The position numbers and the translations under genes are program-made. Below are positions 6,376 to 12,176 of a DNA stretch of 12,176 nt, one piece after another (the stretch's first letter is position 1; every line of letters starts with the position of its first letter). Origin of the DNA: Paenibacillus sp. oral taxon 786 str. D14 (lineage in GTDB: Bacteria; Bacillota; Bacilli; Paenibacillales; Paenibacillaceae); the NCBI RefSeq assembly GCF_000159955.1, contig NZ_GG695970.1:609157-621332 (forward strand). Direction: 5' to 3'. A model generated the notes under the pieces. It saw nothing but the letters and a program-made list of their open reading frames with translations, was not told where the DNA came from and did no database searches.

Positions 6376-8309
6376 GTCTGACCCATCTGATTTACCGCAA
6401 TCTCAAGAAAAATCTAAAAAACTACTACTTGTACGTGTTCGCCTTAATTTTCAGCGTGGCGCTTTACTTCGCATTTGTCACCTTGCAATATGACCCGGCT
6501 TTGGACGAAATAAAGGGGTCCGTAAAAGGGGCCGCCGGATTAAAAGCCGCATCGGTGCTGCTCATCGTAATTGTGACCATCTTTTTGCTGTATGCTAATA
6601 CCATCTTTATTAAGCGGCGAAGTAAGGAGATTGGTCTCTTTCAATTAATCGGGTTAACGAAAGGGAAGATCTTTCGTATTCTCAGCAGCGAAAACCTGAT
6701 GCTGTATTTCGGCTCTATGCTGATCGGCATCTTCGTTGGATTTTCCTGCTCCCGGCTGCTGCTGATGATCTTGTTCCAGATCATTGGACTTGAGGCTGCG
6801 GCAACGCTGCGCTTCTCCTCGCAGGCGCTGATACAGACCGTCGAGGTCTTTGCGGCGATCTACCTGCTAATTATGCTGATGAACTACACGTTCATCAAAC
6901 GACAAAGCATTTTGTCGCTGTTCCGAGCGACATCCACTACGGAGAATGTGTATCGTAAAATGCCCTTATCCGAAATTGTCATCGGCATTCTGGGAATCGG
7001 GCTGATCCTTTATGGTTACCGGATTTCGGCGGATCTGTTCAGCGGCGACTACACGGAAATGCGGGAGCTCTTCCTCGCCATGATTCGGATCCTAGGTTCG
7101 GTGATCGTCGGCACGTACCTGTTCTATAAAGGTTCGGTTAGTTTTATTTTCAATCTGGTTCGTAAGGCGAAAGGGGGATATCTCTCGTTAAATGAGGTGC
7201 TGTCCCTCTCCTCGATCATGTTCCGCATGAAATCTAACGCATTGCTGCTGACCATCATCACGACGGTGTCCGCTTTGGCCATCGGTTTGTTGTCGCTAAG
7301 CTACATTTCTTATTACTCAACGGAAAAAACCGCTCAGCAAACCGTACCCCATCATTTCACTCTGTTAGATTCCAAGGACGTGGACGCTTTCGAGCAGGCA
7401 TTAAAGTCTGCCGGAATCGAGACGCGAGAGACTCAGCGCCAAGTGGTGATCGCCGAAGCTGACCTCTCCAACCTCATTGGATCTGCGCTAAGCGGGCAGA
7501 ATAGCCAACTGACGACACTGGCTGTTGTGGATGAACAAGAGGTTGCTGGGATGGATTTGGGTCCCAAAGAAGCGCTGTTGGCTGGTTCAAGCAATTTGTT
7601 GGAGCAGTTCATGGGCTTGCGGTCCAAAGGGGATATGACGATAAAGGGGAACTCGCAGTCCATTCCAGTGACCGTGATCGATACGATGAAGGATGCGATT
7701 GTATCGATCCATTTTTCCTCGGGTTTGCCGTCGGTCATCCTTGATCATGCCGACTTCGAGCAACTGATGCAGGATATGAATCGGGAACTTCAGAGTTCCT
7801 ACCGGGTCTATTATGGGATCGATATTGCGAATCCCGACTCGAAGCAACAAGCGGACCGGATCTATCACGAGTTGGGCTTCGACAAGAAACCAGGCGCGTT
7901 GTCGCAAATCAGAATCATTATGGAACAAAGAAGCAACATGGGGTTGATCATGTTTATCGTTGGTTTCCTGGGATTAACCTTCCTGATCACTTCAGGCTGT
8001 ATCCTGTATTTCAAGCAAATGGGCGAAGGGGAAGAAGAGAAGCCAAGTTACACCATCTTACGCAAGCTGGGATTCACGCCGGGCAACCTGCTCCAGGGCA
8101 TTCAATACAAGCAGTTGTTTAACTTTGGTATCCCGTTGGTTGTAGGTTTGTCGCATAGTTATTTTGCGGTTCGCTCCGGCTGGTTCTTGTTCGGGACGGA
8201 GCTATGGACCCCGATGATCTTGGTCATGCTGATTTATACCGTGCTGTATTCGATTTTTGGGCTGTTGTCGGTTCTTTACTATAAACGAGTTATCAAGGAA
8301 TCGTTATAA
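6372..8309 (+). CDS. bceB: BceB-like ABC transporter permease with sensing domain
   Basis: A 645-residue membrane subunit of standard BceB length. I count ten hydrophobic helices, roughly at 17-38, 58-80, 108-139, 155-175, 200-218, 233-262, 288-311, 524-546, 580-601 and 612-637. Between TM7 and TM8 lies an outside domain of about 210 residues (312-521). In this family that domain binds or recognises the antibiotic or its lipid complex and is the least conserved part, so it sets specificity. The FtsX-like regions flank it ([20 protein letters not shown] after TM2, [18 protein letters not shown] after TM8). The gene overlaps bceA by 4 nt (ATGA) and ends just before a terminator. The substrate cannot be named; bacitracin, nisin-like lantibiotics and mersacidin-type peptides are all possible. 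Confidence 0.93.
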   Translation: MSLTHLIYRNLKKNLKNYYLYVFALIFSVALYFAFVTLQYDPALDEIKGSVKGAAGLKAASVLLIVIVTIFLLYANTIFIKRRSKEIGLFQLIGLTKGKIFRILSSENLMLYFGSMLIGIFVGFSCSRLLLMILFQIIGLEAAATLRFSSQALIQTVEVFAAIYLLIMLMNYTFIKRQSILSLFRATSTTENVYRKMPLSEIVIGILGIGLILYGYRISADLFSGDYTEMRELFLAMIRILGSVIVGTYLFYKGSVSFIFNLVRKAKGGYLSLNEVLSLSSIMFRMKSNALLLTIITTVSALAIGLLSLSYISYYSTEKTAQQTVPHHFTLLDSKDVDAFEQALKSAGIETRETQRQVVIAEADLSNLIGSALSGQNSQLTTLAVVDEQEVAGMDLGPKEALLAGSSNLLEQFMGLRSKGDMTIKGNSQSIPVTVIDTMKDAIVSIHFSSGLPSVILDHADFEQLMQDMNRELQSSYRVYYGIDIANPDSKQQADRIYHELGFDKKPGALSQIRIIMEQRSNMGLIMFIVGFLGLTFLITSGCILYFKQMGEGEEEKPSYTILRKLGFTPGNLLQGIQYKQLFNFGIPLVVGLSHSYFAVRSGWFLFGTELWTPMILVMLIYTVLYSIFGLLSVLYYKRVIKESL

Positions 8310-8328
8310 TACAGGGAGCACTTAAGCA

Positions 8329-8373
8329 AAAACAAGGCAGGAACTCCTCATTGGAGGATTCCCGCCTTGTTTT
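8329..8373. terminator. Bidirectional intrinsic terminator between convergent genes
   Basis: AAAACAAGGC (8329-8338) and GCCTTGTTTT (8364-8373) form a 10-bp outer stem. Further pairing inside (GGAA/TTCC, then TCC/GGA) is broken by mismatches. The A and T runs at the stem ends supply a U tract on each strand, so it can end both bceB (plus) and the GxGYxYP gene (minus), whose stop lies 7 nt away. Confidence 0.88.
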
Positions 8374-8379
8374 ATGTGG

Positions 8380-10434
8380 TTAAGGTTTCTTTGGAAGGCT
8401 GTAAGCTTCCCGAATCAGCGCAAAATAGGTATCGGCTAACACAACTTCAAATTCCGGTCCCAGCGCTTGTGTGATCGCGACAACGTCCGATGGTCTCATG
8501 CTCCAAGCGTTGACCCCCACGGAAACAAACATCGGCGAGTTCCCGTCCCAAGAAGCCTTCGCATCATTCAAAATGTTGATACCATCTCTGACCGTGGTCG
8601 TGCCTTTGAAATAAGAAACGGGTAAATTGCCGTTGACGATTTCTACGTAATTTTGGCTCCCGCCACCAAGGAACAGGCCTGGTACTTTCAAGTATTTCAC
8701 ATAGGCTTCTGCTTTGGAACCGGTGAGAGGAACGTCACGGGCGTCTTGACGGTTGATTACAAAAGGATACGACATGCCGGATTTCTTCAAATACGGGTAG
8801 GAATCCTTCATGAATTGGGCAAAGCTCTCCTCCGGCCAAACCTGCGGACTGAAATACCCGGCTCCTGAAGGTCCGGCTACCAGCAGGTCATTTTTCGTAG
8901 CGGTGGACTGGTAATAGTCTAAGATCGCAGGGGCCGCATCAACGAGGAGCGGGCTAGCCGACCAGTTCATGGGTACTTGGCCGCGGGCAGGATCATCCCA
9001 AAGATTGCGCATATGATTTTGATCGTACTGCAGGTTATCGCCCTCACCAAACGTGAAGGTCACGTAGATCTTGTTGTTCAACTTCGGAGTTACCGGCTTG
9101 TTCGGCTTGGCCGGCTTCGCTTTCGTCCCCGCCATGACCGTCATATTATGGAACCAGTCGGAAGGCAGGACGTAAACACCATAACTAGAGGTCAGGTCAA
9201 CCCCAGCGATTTCGCCTTCCACATCATTATCAAACCAACCCAAATACGGTGTTCCTGGTTCTACATCCGCTAAAATCCGTTCGAACAACGCCCTTTGTTC
9301 AGGTACTCCGCTGGAAAGCCAGAACACCATCGCTTTGTTGGCTACCGCGTAATCGCGGAGGTAGCCGAACGGCTCCTTCGTTTCAGAGGAGAGCGGCTTC
9401 ACTTTGCTGGCGGAAACTTTAAATTGATTCCACATTTCGACGCTAACGGTTAAATGCTGGGTTCCCGCCGGTGGAATAAATTCGTAGACGAAATAGTTGC
9501 CGTTATCGGCAAACCGGTGGTCCGCACCCGGCAAAAACTTGGAGCCGTGACGGTCATACAAAAACGGTTCTTCTTCCGGCGTGCCGGTTTCAAAGCGAAG
9601 GATCTCCTCACCGTCTGCCGATACGCTGATCTCATGAACGGCAGGACCCCAGCCGTCCTGGGTGTAAGCATCCTGGAACCGCAGGTAGACAGCCTCTCCG
9701 CCTAGGAACTCGGTCAAATCCAGTTCATACGTTCTCCGGTTGCTGGCATCACGGATTTGCTCCGGTTCCGTAAGAATTGTCTTGAATGATGCGAAATTAT
9801 CCGGAGGGAGCGGGATGGACGTATTCGGACTGAGACCGACCAGCATCCGTTTTGTCGTTTGACTCCATAAATGCTCGTATTGCCAAGTGTAAGCCTCCAT
9901 CCGATCTTTGAACTTCCCTTGCAGGTCCTCAACGACACGCAAGCGATAAGGCGCCGCAGTTAGTTCTTGGGCCAGTTCGGGGCTTGCTACGACAGCGTCC
10001 TTCAAACCGGCAAGCGTCGTCGCCACATTAATCGAATCAGGCACGGCCGGATCATAGACGATTACGCCTTTGACCTCCCGGGCATACGCCTTGACGATGT
10101 CCAGTGGATTTTCGTGAATCCGATAAGGCACCTTAATATCGTTTAACCAAGGATCTTTCTCATTTTGCTGCACGTAAATTCGGGGTTCCTTGCGGTTGAC
10201 GATCCCTTGAAGTGTTGTCAGCAGAAGCTCGATGTCCCCTGGCTTGTCGTACACTTGAGCCACATCCAAGCGCTTGGCTTTGGCGAAGGTAGGGAGCTCC
10301 TGATTCTTCGGCCAAACGATGCCGCTCTTCTTGTTTAGTTCCGCTGAAATCGAGCTGTCTGCGGAGGCTCCTAACGGCATGGTTAACGTACATACTAGTG
10401 CTAAACCGAGCGTGATCCATTTGCGCAACATCAT
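8380..10434 (-). CDS. Secreted GxGYxYP-type protein, putative carbohydrate-active
   Basis: A 684-residue exported protein. I start it at the first ATG of the ATG-ATG pair (10434): GAGAGGTG lies 5 nt upstream, and residues 1-25 then form a clean signal peptide ending ASA. A GTG at 10500 would add 22 polar residues ahead of the signal and has no spaced SD. The N-terminal region (about 50-205: LDVAQVYDKPGDIELLLTTLQGIVNRKEPRIYV) and C-terminal region (about 455-680) resemble the two halves of the GxGYxYP family, described as putative glycoside hydrolases. The signature reads GPSGAGYFSP (521-530), with Ser529 in place of the second Tyr. Between the halves, about 210-345 looks like a β-sandwich, perhaps sugar-binding (LRFQDAYTQDGWGPAVHEISV), and a Lys/Pro-rich linker lies at 437-451. 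Substrate and activity are unknown; a LacI-type regulator gene nearby hints at sugar control. Confidence 0.8.
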   Translation of the reverse strand: MMLRKWITLGLALVCTLTMPLGASADSSISAELNKKSGIVWPKNQELPTFAKAKRLDVAQVYDKPGDIELLLTTLQGIVNRKEPRIYVQQNEKDPWLNDIKVPYRIHENPLDIVKAYAREVKGVIVYDPAVPDSINVATTLAGLKDAVVASPELAQELTAAPYRLRVVEDLQGKFKDRMEAYTWQYEHLWSQTTKRMLVGLSPNTSIPLPPDNFASFKTILTEPEQIRDASNRRTYELDLTEFLGGEAVYLRFQDAYTQDGWGPAVHEISVSADGEEILRFETGTPEEEPFLYDRHGSKFLPGADHRFADNGNYFVYEFIPPAGTQHLTVSVEMWNQFKVSASKVKPLSSETKEPFGYLRDYAVANKAMVFWLSSGVPEQRALFERILADVEPGTPYLGWFDNDVEGEIAGVDLTSSYGVYVLPSDWFHNMTVMAGTKAKPAKPNKPVTPKLNNKIYVTFTFGEGDNLQYDQNHMRNLWDDPARGQVPMNWSASPLLVDAAPAILDYYQSTATKNDLLVAGPSGAGYFSPQVWPEESFAQFMKDSYPYLKKSGMSYPFVINRQDARDVPLTGSKAEAYVKYLKVPGLFLGGGSQNYVEIVNGNLPVSYFKGTTTVRDGINILNDAKASWDGNSPMFVSVGVNAWSMRPSDVVAITQALGPEFEVVLADTYFALIREAYSLPKKP

Positions 10435-10439
10435 TTCGA

Positions 10440-10447
10440 CACCTCTC
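10440..10447 (-). promoter_or_regulatory. Ribosome binding site deciding the GxGYxYP-gene start
   Basis: On the minus strand GAGAGGTG ends 5 nt before the ATG at 10434. This fits initiation there and gives a normal signal peptide at the very N-terminus. Confidence 0.6.
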
Positions 10448-10536
10448 TTCTTAGAATAAGTTGCGAAAGACTTGTCCGATTCGATCGTTCGATATACCAC
10501 CTCCTGATGGTTATGGATGTGATTGGAAAGGTTTAC

Positions 10537-10577
10537 AAGCTATATTTAATATATTCTATTGTATATTTCAATAGCTT
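10537..10577. repeat. Nested inverted repeats in the GxGYxYP promoter region
   Basis: Outer arms AAGCTAT (10537-10543) and ATAGCTT (10571-10577) are exact reverse complements. Overlapping the right arm, CTATTG (10556-10561) and CAATAG (10569-10574) form a second repeat with a 7-nt spacer. The sequence is very AT-rich, so chance is possible, but the site lies where an operator for the minus-strand gene would be expected. Confidence 0.45.
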
Positions 10578-10815
10578 CGACAAAACTTCACAGGGATCGA
10601 TTGAAACATATTTATTAACCGATGTCTCGACTTCGTTCTATAGGGGTAACTGTAAACCTAGAGTCAAATTTGCAAAACAAAAGCGTCGACCGTTAAATAT
10701 AGCAAATATATCCTATAGATAGCCTAACTTCAGATCGATCGTCTCTCTGTTTGATCGAAATTGCATGAAAATTGTAGCTGCAGGAGACGCTATTCAGCGA
10801 AAAGGGGATATGAGT

Positions 10816-10980
10816 ATGCCAAACCAAAAGCACGAAAACATCGAAACGGATGGGGATCCGCGCACGATCTACGAAGATACGAGCCCGCATCTCCGGACCG
10901 GCTTTATGCCGGAGCAAACGGATGTGACCTCCTTCGAGTCCGAAGAGAGAAATCCGGAGCAAGATCAAACGCGATCCTAA
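10816..10980 (+). CDS. Small acidic hydrophilic protein, function unknown
   Basis: A 54-residue protein I do not recognise. I choose the ATG at 10816 because AAAAGGGG (10800-10807) lies 8 nt upstream. An in-frame ATG at 10810 is only 2 nt from that site and would add two residues. It has 13 acidic and 5 basic residues, no Cys or Trp and no hydrophobic stretch, so it is probably soluble and partly disordered (ends SEERNPEQDQTRS). There is no signal peptide and no DNA-binding motif. A real gene is supported by the ribosome binding site, codon-like composition in contrast to the AT-rich upstream DNA, and an intrinsic terminator starting 3 nt after the stop. It is probably a single-gene unit. It is not a recognisable SASP, toxin or antitoxin. 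Confidence 0.62.
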   Translation: MPNQKHENIETDGDPRTIYEDTSPHLRTGFMPEQTDVTSFESEERNPEQDQTRS

Positions 10981-10983
10981 AGG

Positions 10984-11020
10984 AAACAGGCTTTCTTTAA
11001 AAGGAGGGGGCCTGTTTTGT
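10984..11020 (+). terminator. Intrinsic terminator after the small acidic-protein gene
   Basis: AAACAGGC (10984-10991) pairs with GCCTGTTT (11010-11017), with possible extra pairing of the CTTT and AAAGG segments in the loop. The tail is TTTTGT. It begins right after the TAA at 10978-10980. Confidence 0.8.
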
Positions 11021-11068
11021 CATGGAAAAGAGGATCTGGGCGGGGAGCGGCGGTATCTGCTTGTTCTA

Positions 11069-11097
11069 TTCTCAAATGCTGGAAATATTGATATACT
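11069..11097 (+). promoter_or_regulatory. Candidate σA promoter of the LacI-family gene
   Basis: TTCTCA (11069-11074, 4 of 6) and TATACT (11092-11097, 5 of 6) are spaced by 17 nt. The site lies between the preceding terminator and the ATG, giving a leader of about 35 nt. I see no clear LacI-type palindrome overlapping it. Confidence 0.45.
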
Positions 11098-11137
11098 GGG
11101 GGTAATCTGGGCTACTAATTTTAGGGCAGGTGAAATT

Positions 11138-12176
11138 ATGAAACCGATTACAGTCTACGATATCGCCAAAGAAGCTAATGTATCCGTTGCTACCGTCTCA
11201 CGCGTCCTTAACAATACCGCACCTGTGAAAAAGGAGACCCGGGAACGCATCAACGAGCTGATCAACAAATACCAGTTTCAACCCAATGCGCTGGCTCGAA
11301 GCTTGTCGAAGAAGGAAACGGGGATGATCGGCATTATTCTCCCGGATATTACAAATCCGTTTTTTCCAGAAGTGTTGTCCGGGTTTGATCTGGAAGCGCG
11401 CAAGCAGGGGTATACTTACTTTCTGTGCGACACGGTCTCAGCCAGTGTGGACAGCGCGGAGCAATATGTCCGGGAATCGCAATATTTGAATGCGCTCGCA
11501 GAGAAGCAGGTGGACGGGATCGTCATGATGGGGGGGCGGGTTGATTTGGCCAAACCTGACATGCAACTGATTGAGGAGGTAGCCGAGATCGGCAAAAGGC
11601 TGCCCGTTCTACTTGTCAACGGTCGACTCCCTAAATCGGGCCTGAATCGAGTGGCCGTAGACGAACGGTATGGAGCGGAGCTGGCGGCCCAGCATTTGAT
11701 TGAGCTCGGGCACCGCGACATCGCGATTGTGGGCGGATTCCGTCAGATGTCCAACACGCAGCAGCGGACGAACGCTTTTACGAAGAAGATGGTTCAGGCG
11801 GGCCTTGAAGTGCGCAAGGAGTGGGTGCTGCATGGAGGTTTTTCCGTCGCCAGCGGCATGACGTTTATGAATCAATTGTTGGAGCTGCCTAAGCGCCCGA
11901 CGGCGATCTTTTGTCTGAACGATTTAGTTGCGATCGGCGTGTTAAAGGCGGCCGTCAAAGCTGGGCTGCGCGTCCCCGAAGACCTCTCGATTATCGGATA
12001 TGATGATACTCCGTTTGCCTCCTATAGCATTCCGGAGCTGACGACCATTTCACTGCATGCTCATGAGCTCGGCCGAACTGCGGGGGAAGTGCTGCACCAA
12101 ATGATCACAAAGTCGAAGGTGAACAAAACGACCTTGCTGAAGCCGGAGCTGGTTATTCGCGAGTCTACTGCGGCTC
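11138..12176 (+). CDS. LacI/GalR-family transcriptional regulator (3' end cut by window)
   Basis: The first 346 residues of a DNA-binding sugar-responsive regulator; the window ends before the stop. The N-terminal helix-turn-helix (about 5-25: YDIAKEANVSVATVSRVLNN) is typical, followed by the minor-groove hinge helix (PNALARSL, 49-56). A periplasmic-binding-protein-like effector domain starts at MIGIILPDITNPFFPEVL. Typical later motifs are VNGRLP, AAQHLIELGHRDIAIVGG, PTAIFCLNDLVAIGVL and LSIIGYDDTPFA. It ends LVIRESTAA, which in this family is usually within a few residues of the C-terminus, so very little is missing. AGGTGA lies upstream of the ATG. The effector and targets are unknown; they may be sugar genes beyond the right edge or the GxGYxYP gene on the other side of the small gene. 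Confidence 0.92.
   Translation, partial: MKPITVYDIAKEANVSVATVSRVLNNTAPVKKETRERINELINKYQFQPNALARSLSKKETGMIGIILPDITNPFFPEVLSGFDLEARKQGYTYFLCDTVSASVDSAEQYVRESQYLNALAEKQVDGIVMMGGRVDLAKPDMQLIEEVAEIGKRLPVLLVNGRLPKSGLNRVAVDERYGAELAAQHLIELGHRDIAIVGGFRQMSNTQQRTNAFTKKMVQAGLEVRKEWVLHGGFSVASGMTFMNQLLELPKRPTAIFCLNDLVAIGVLKAAVKAGLRVPEDLSIIGYDDTPFASYSIPELTTISLHAHELGRTAGEVLHQMITKSKVNKTTLLKPELVIRESTAA

Larger units (their letters stand above)
10435..10815. other. AT-rich divergent intergenic region, no convincing gene
   Basis: About 380 bp between the starts of the divergent GxGYxYP gene and the small acidic-protein gene. It should hold both promoters. For the small gene the best plus-strand candidate is TTGCAA (10670-10675), a 17-nt spacer, and TTAAAT (10693-10698), which is only moderate. 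For the minus-strand gene, TACAAT- and TATATT-like -10 boxes lie in the inverted-repeat block at 10537-10577 but lack a good -35. A strong SD-like AGGAGGTGG on the minus strand near 10498-10506 has no start codon at normal spacing. A 71-codon plus-strand frame at 10507-10722 has no ribosome binding site and low-complexity AT-driven composition, so I do not call it. Confidence 0.55.

Noticed and set aside
8380..10500. GTG start at 10500 for the GxGYxYP protein
   Set aside because: It would put 22 polar residues before the signal peptide, and the SD directly abuts the GTG. The ATG at 10434 has a well-spaced SD.
10507..10722. 71-codon plus-strand reading frame in the AT-rich intergenic region
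   Set aside because: It has no ribosome binding site on the plus strand, its composition follows the AT-rich DNA, and it lies over the likely promoter of the divergent gene.
10693..10968. 91-codon minus-strand frame opposite the small acidic gene
   Set aside because: It is a shadow of the plus-strand gene and its terminator-linked unit, with no ribosome binding site of its own.
11022..11105. 27-codon frame starting ATGGAAAAG, preceded by AAGGAGGGGG
   Set aside because: The SD-like run is part of the terminator hairpin, the spacing (11 nt) is long, and the frame runs through the likely promoter of the LacI-family gene. Coincidence is simpler.
1..12176. Search for CRISPR arrays, tRNA/rRNA genes, insertion sequences and phage or defence genes
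   Set aside because: No regularly spaced repeats, tRNA-like folds, transposase motifs or paired terminal repeats were seen on either strand by eye.

Overview
The window looks like Firmicutes chromosome, most likely Paenibacillaceae (Paenibacillus or a close relative). This rests on protein families and signals rather than a database match: GGAGG-type ribosome binding sites, a TTG start, an SLH-domain exported protein, a LysM/M14 γ-D-glutamyl-diaminopimelate peptidase of the sporulating-bacilli type, a BirA-type operator in front of bioB, and a BceRS-BceAB peptide-resistance module. No rRNA, tRNA, CRISPR array, insertion sequence or phage gene is visible, and the genes look intact.

Left part (minus strand, 62-2557): an exported protein with three SLH-like repeats, then, upstream of it in transcription order, a 396-residue two-LysM plus M14 zinc peptidase. 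A clear intrinsic terminator (1304-1344) separates the two, so they are separate transcription units.

Centre (plus strand, 2640-8373): bioB stands alone as a biotin gene. A 36-bp palindrome of BirA-box type (2682-2717) lies between a candidate promoter and its start. After a 73-nt gap without a convincing terminator comes a four-gene Bce-type module. It has an OmpR-family response regulator and an intramembrane-sensing histidine kinase overlapping by 4 nt, then an ABC ATPase and a 10-TM FtsX-like permease, also overlapping by 4 nt. A strong hairpin at the kinase stop codon (5512-5551) separates the two pairs. It reads both as an intrinsic terminator and as a 7-4-7 inverted repeat of the kind bound by BceR regulators, so one DNA element may end the regulatory transcript and switch on the transporter transcript. 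By family knowledge the transporter both detects cell-wall-active peptide antibiotics and signals flux to the kinase.

Right part (8329-12176): a bidirectional terminator separates bceB from a convergent gene for a secreted GxGYxYP-type protein (putative carbohydrate-active) with a β-rich segment inserted between its N- and C-terminal regions. Upstream of it lies an AT-rich intergenic region of about 380 bp with nested inverted repeats. Then come a small acidic 54-residue orphan gene with its own terminator and a LacI/GalR-family regulator that runs off the right edge, missing only a few codons. The regulator may control sugar-use genes beyond the window or the GxGYxYP gene. The sequence does not decide this.

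Most of the window is ordinary accessory and housekeeping content. The observations most worth checking are the terminator/operator palindrome inside bceS, the BirA operator at bioB, the inserted segment and altered signature motif of the GxGYxYP protein, and the unassigned small protein.
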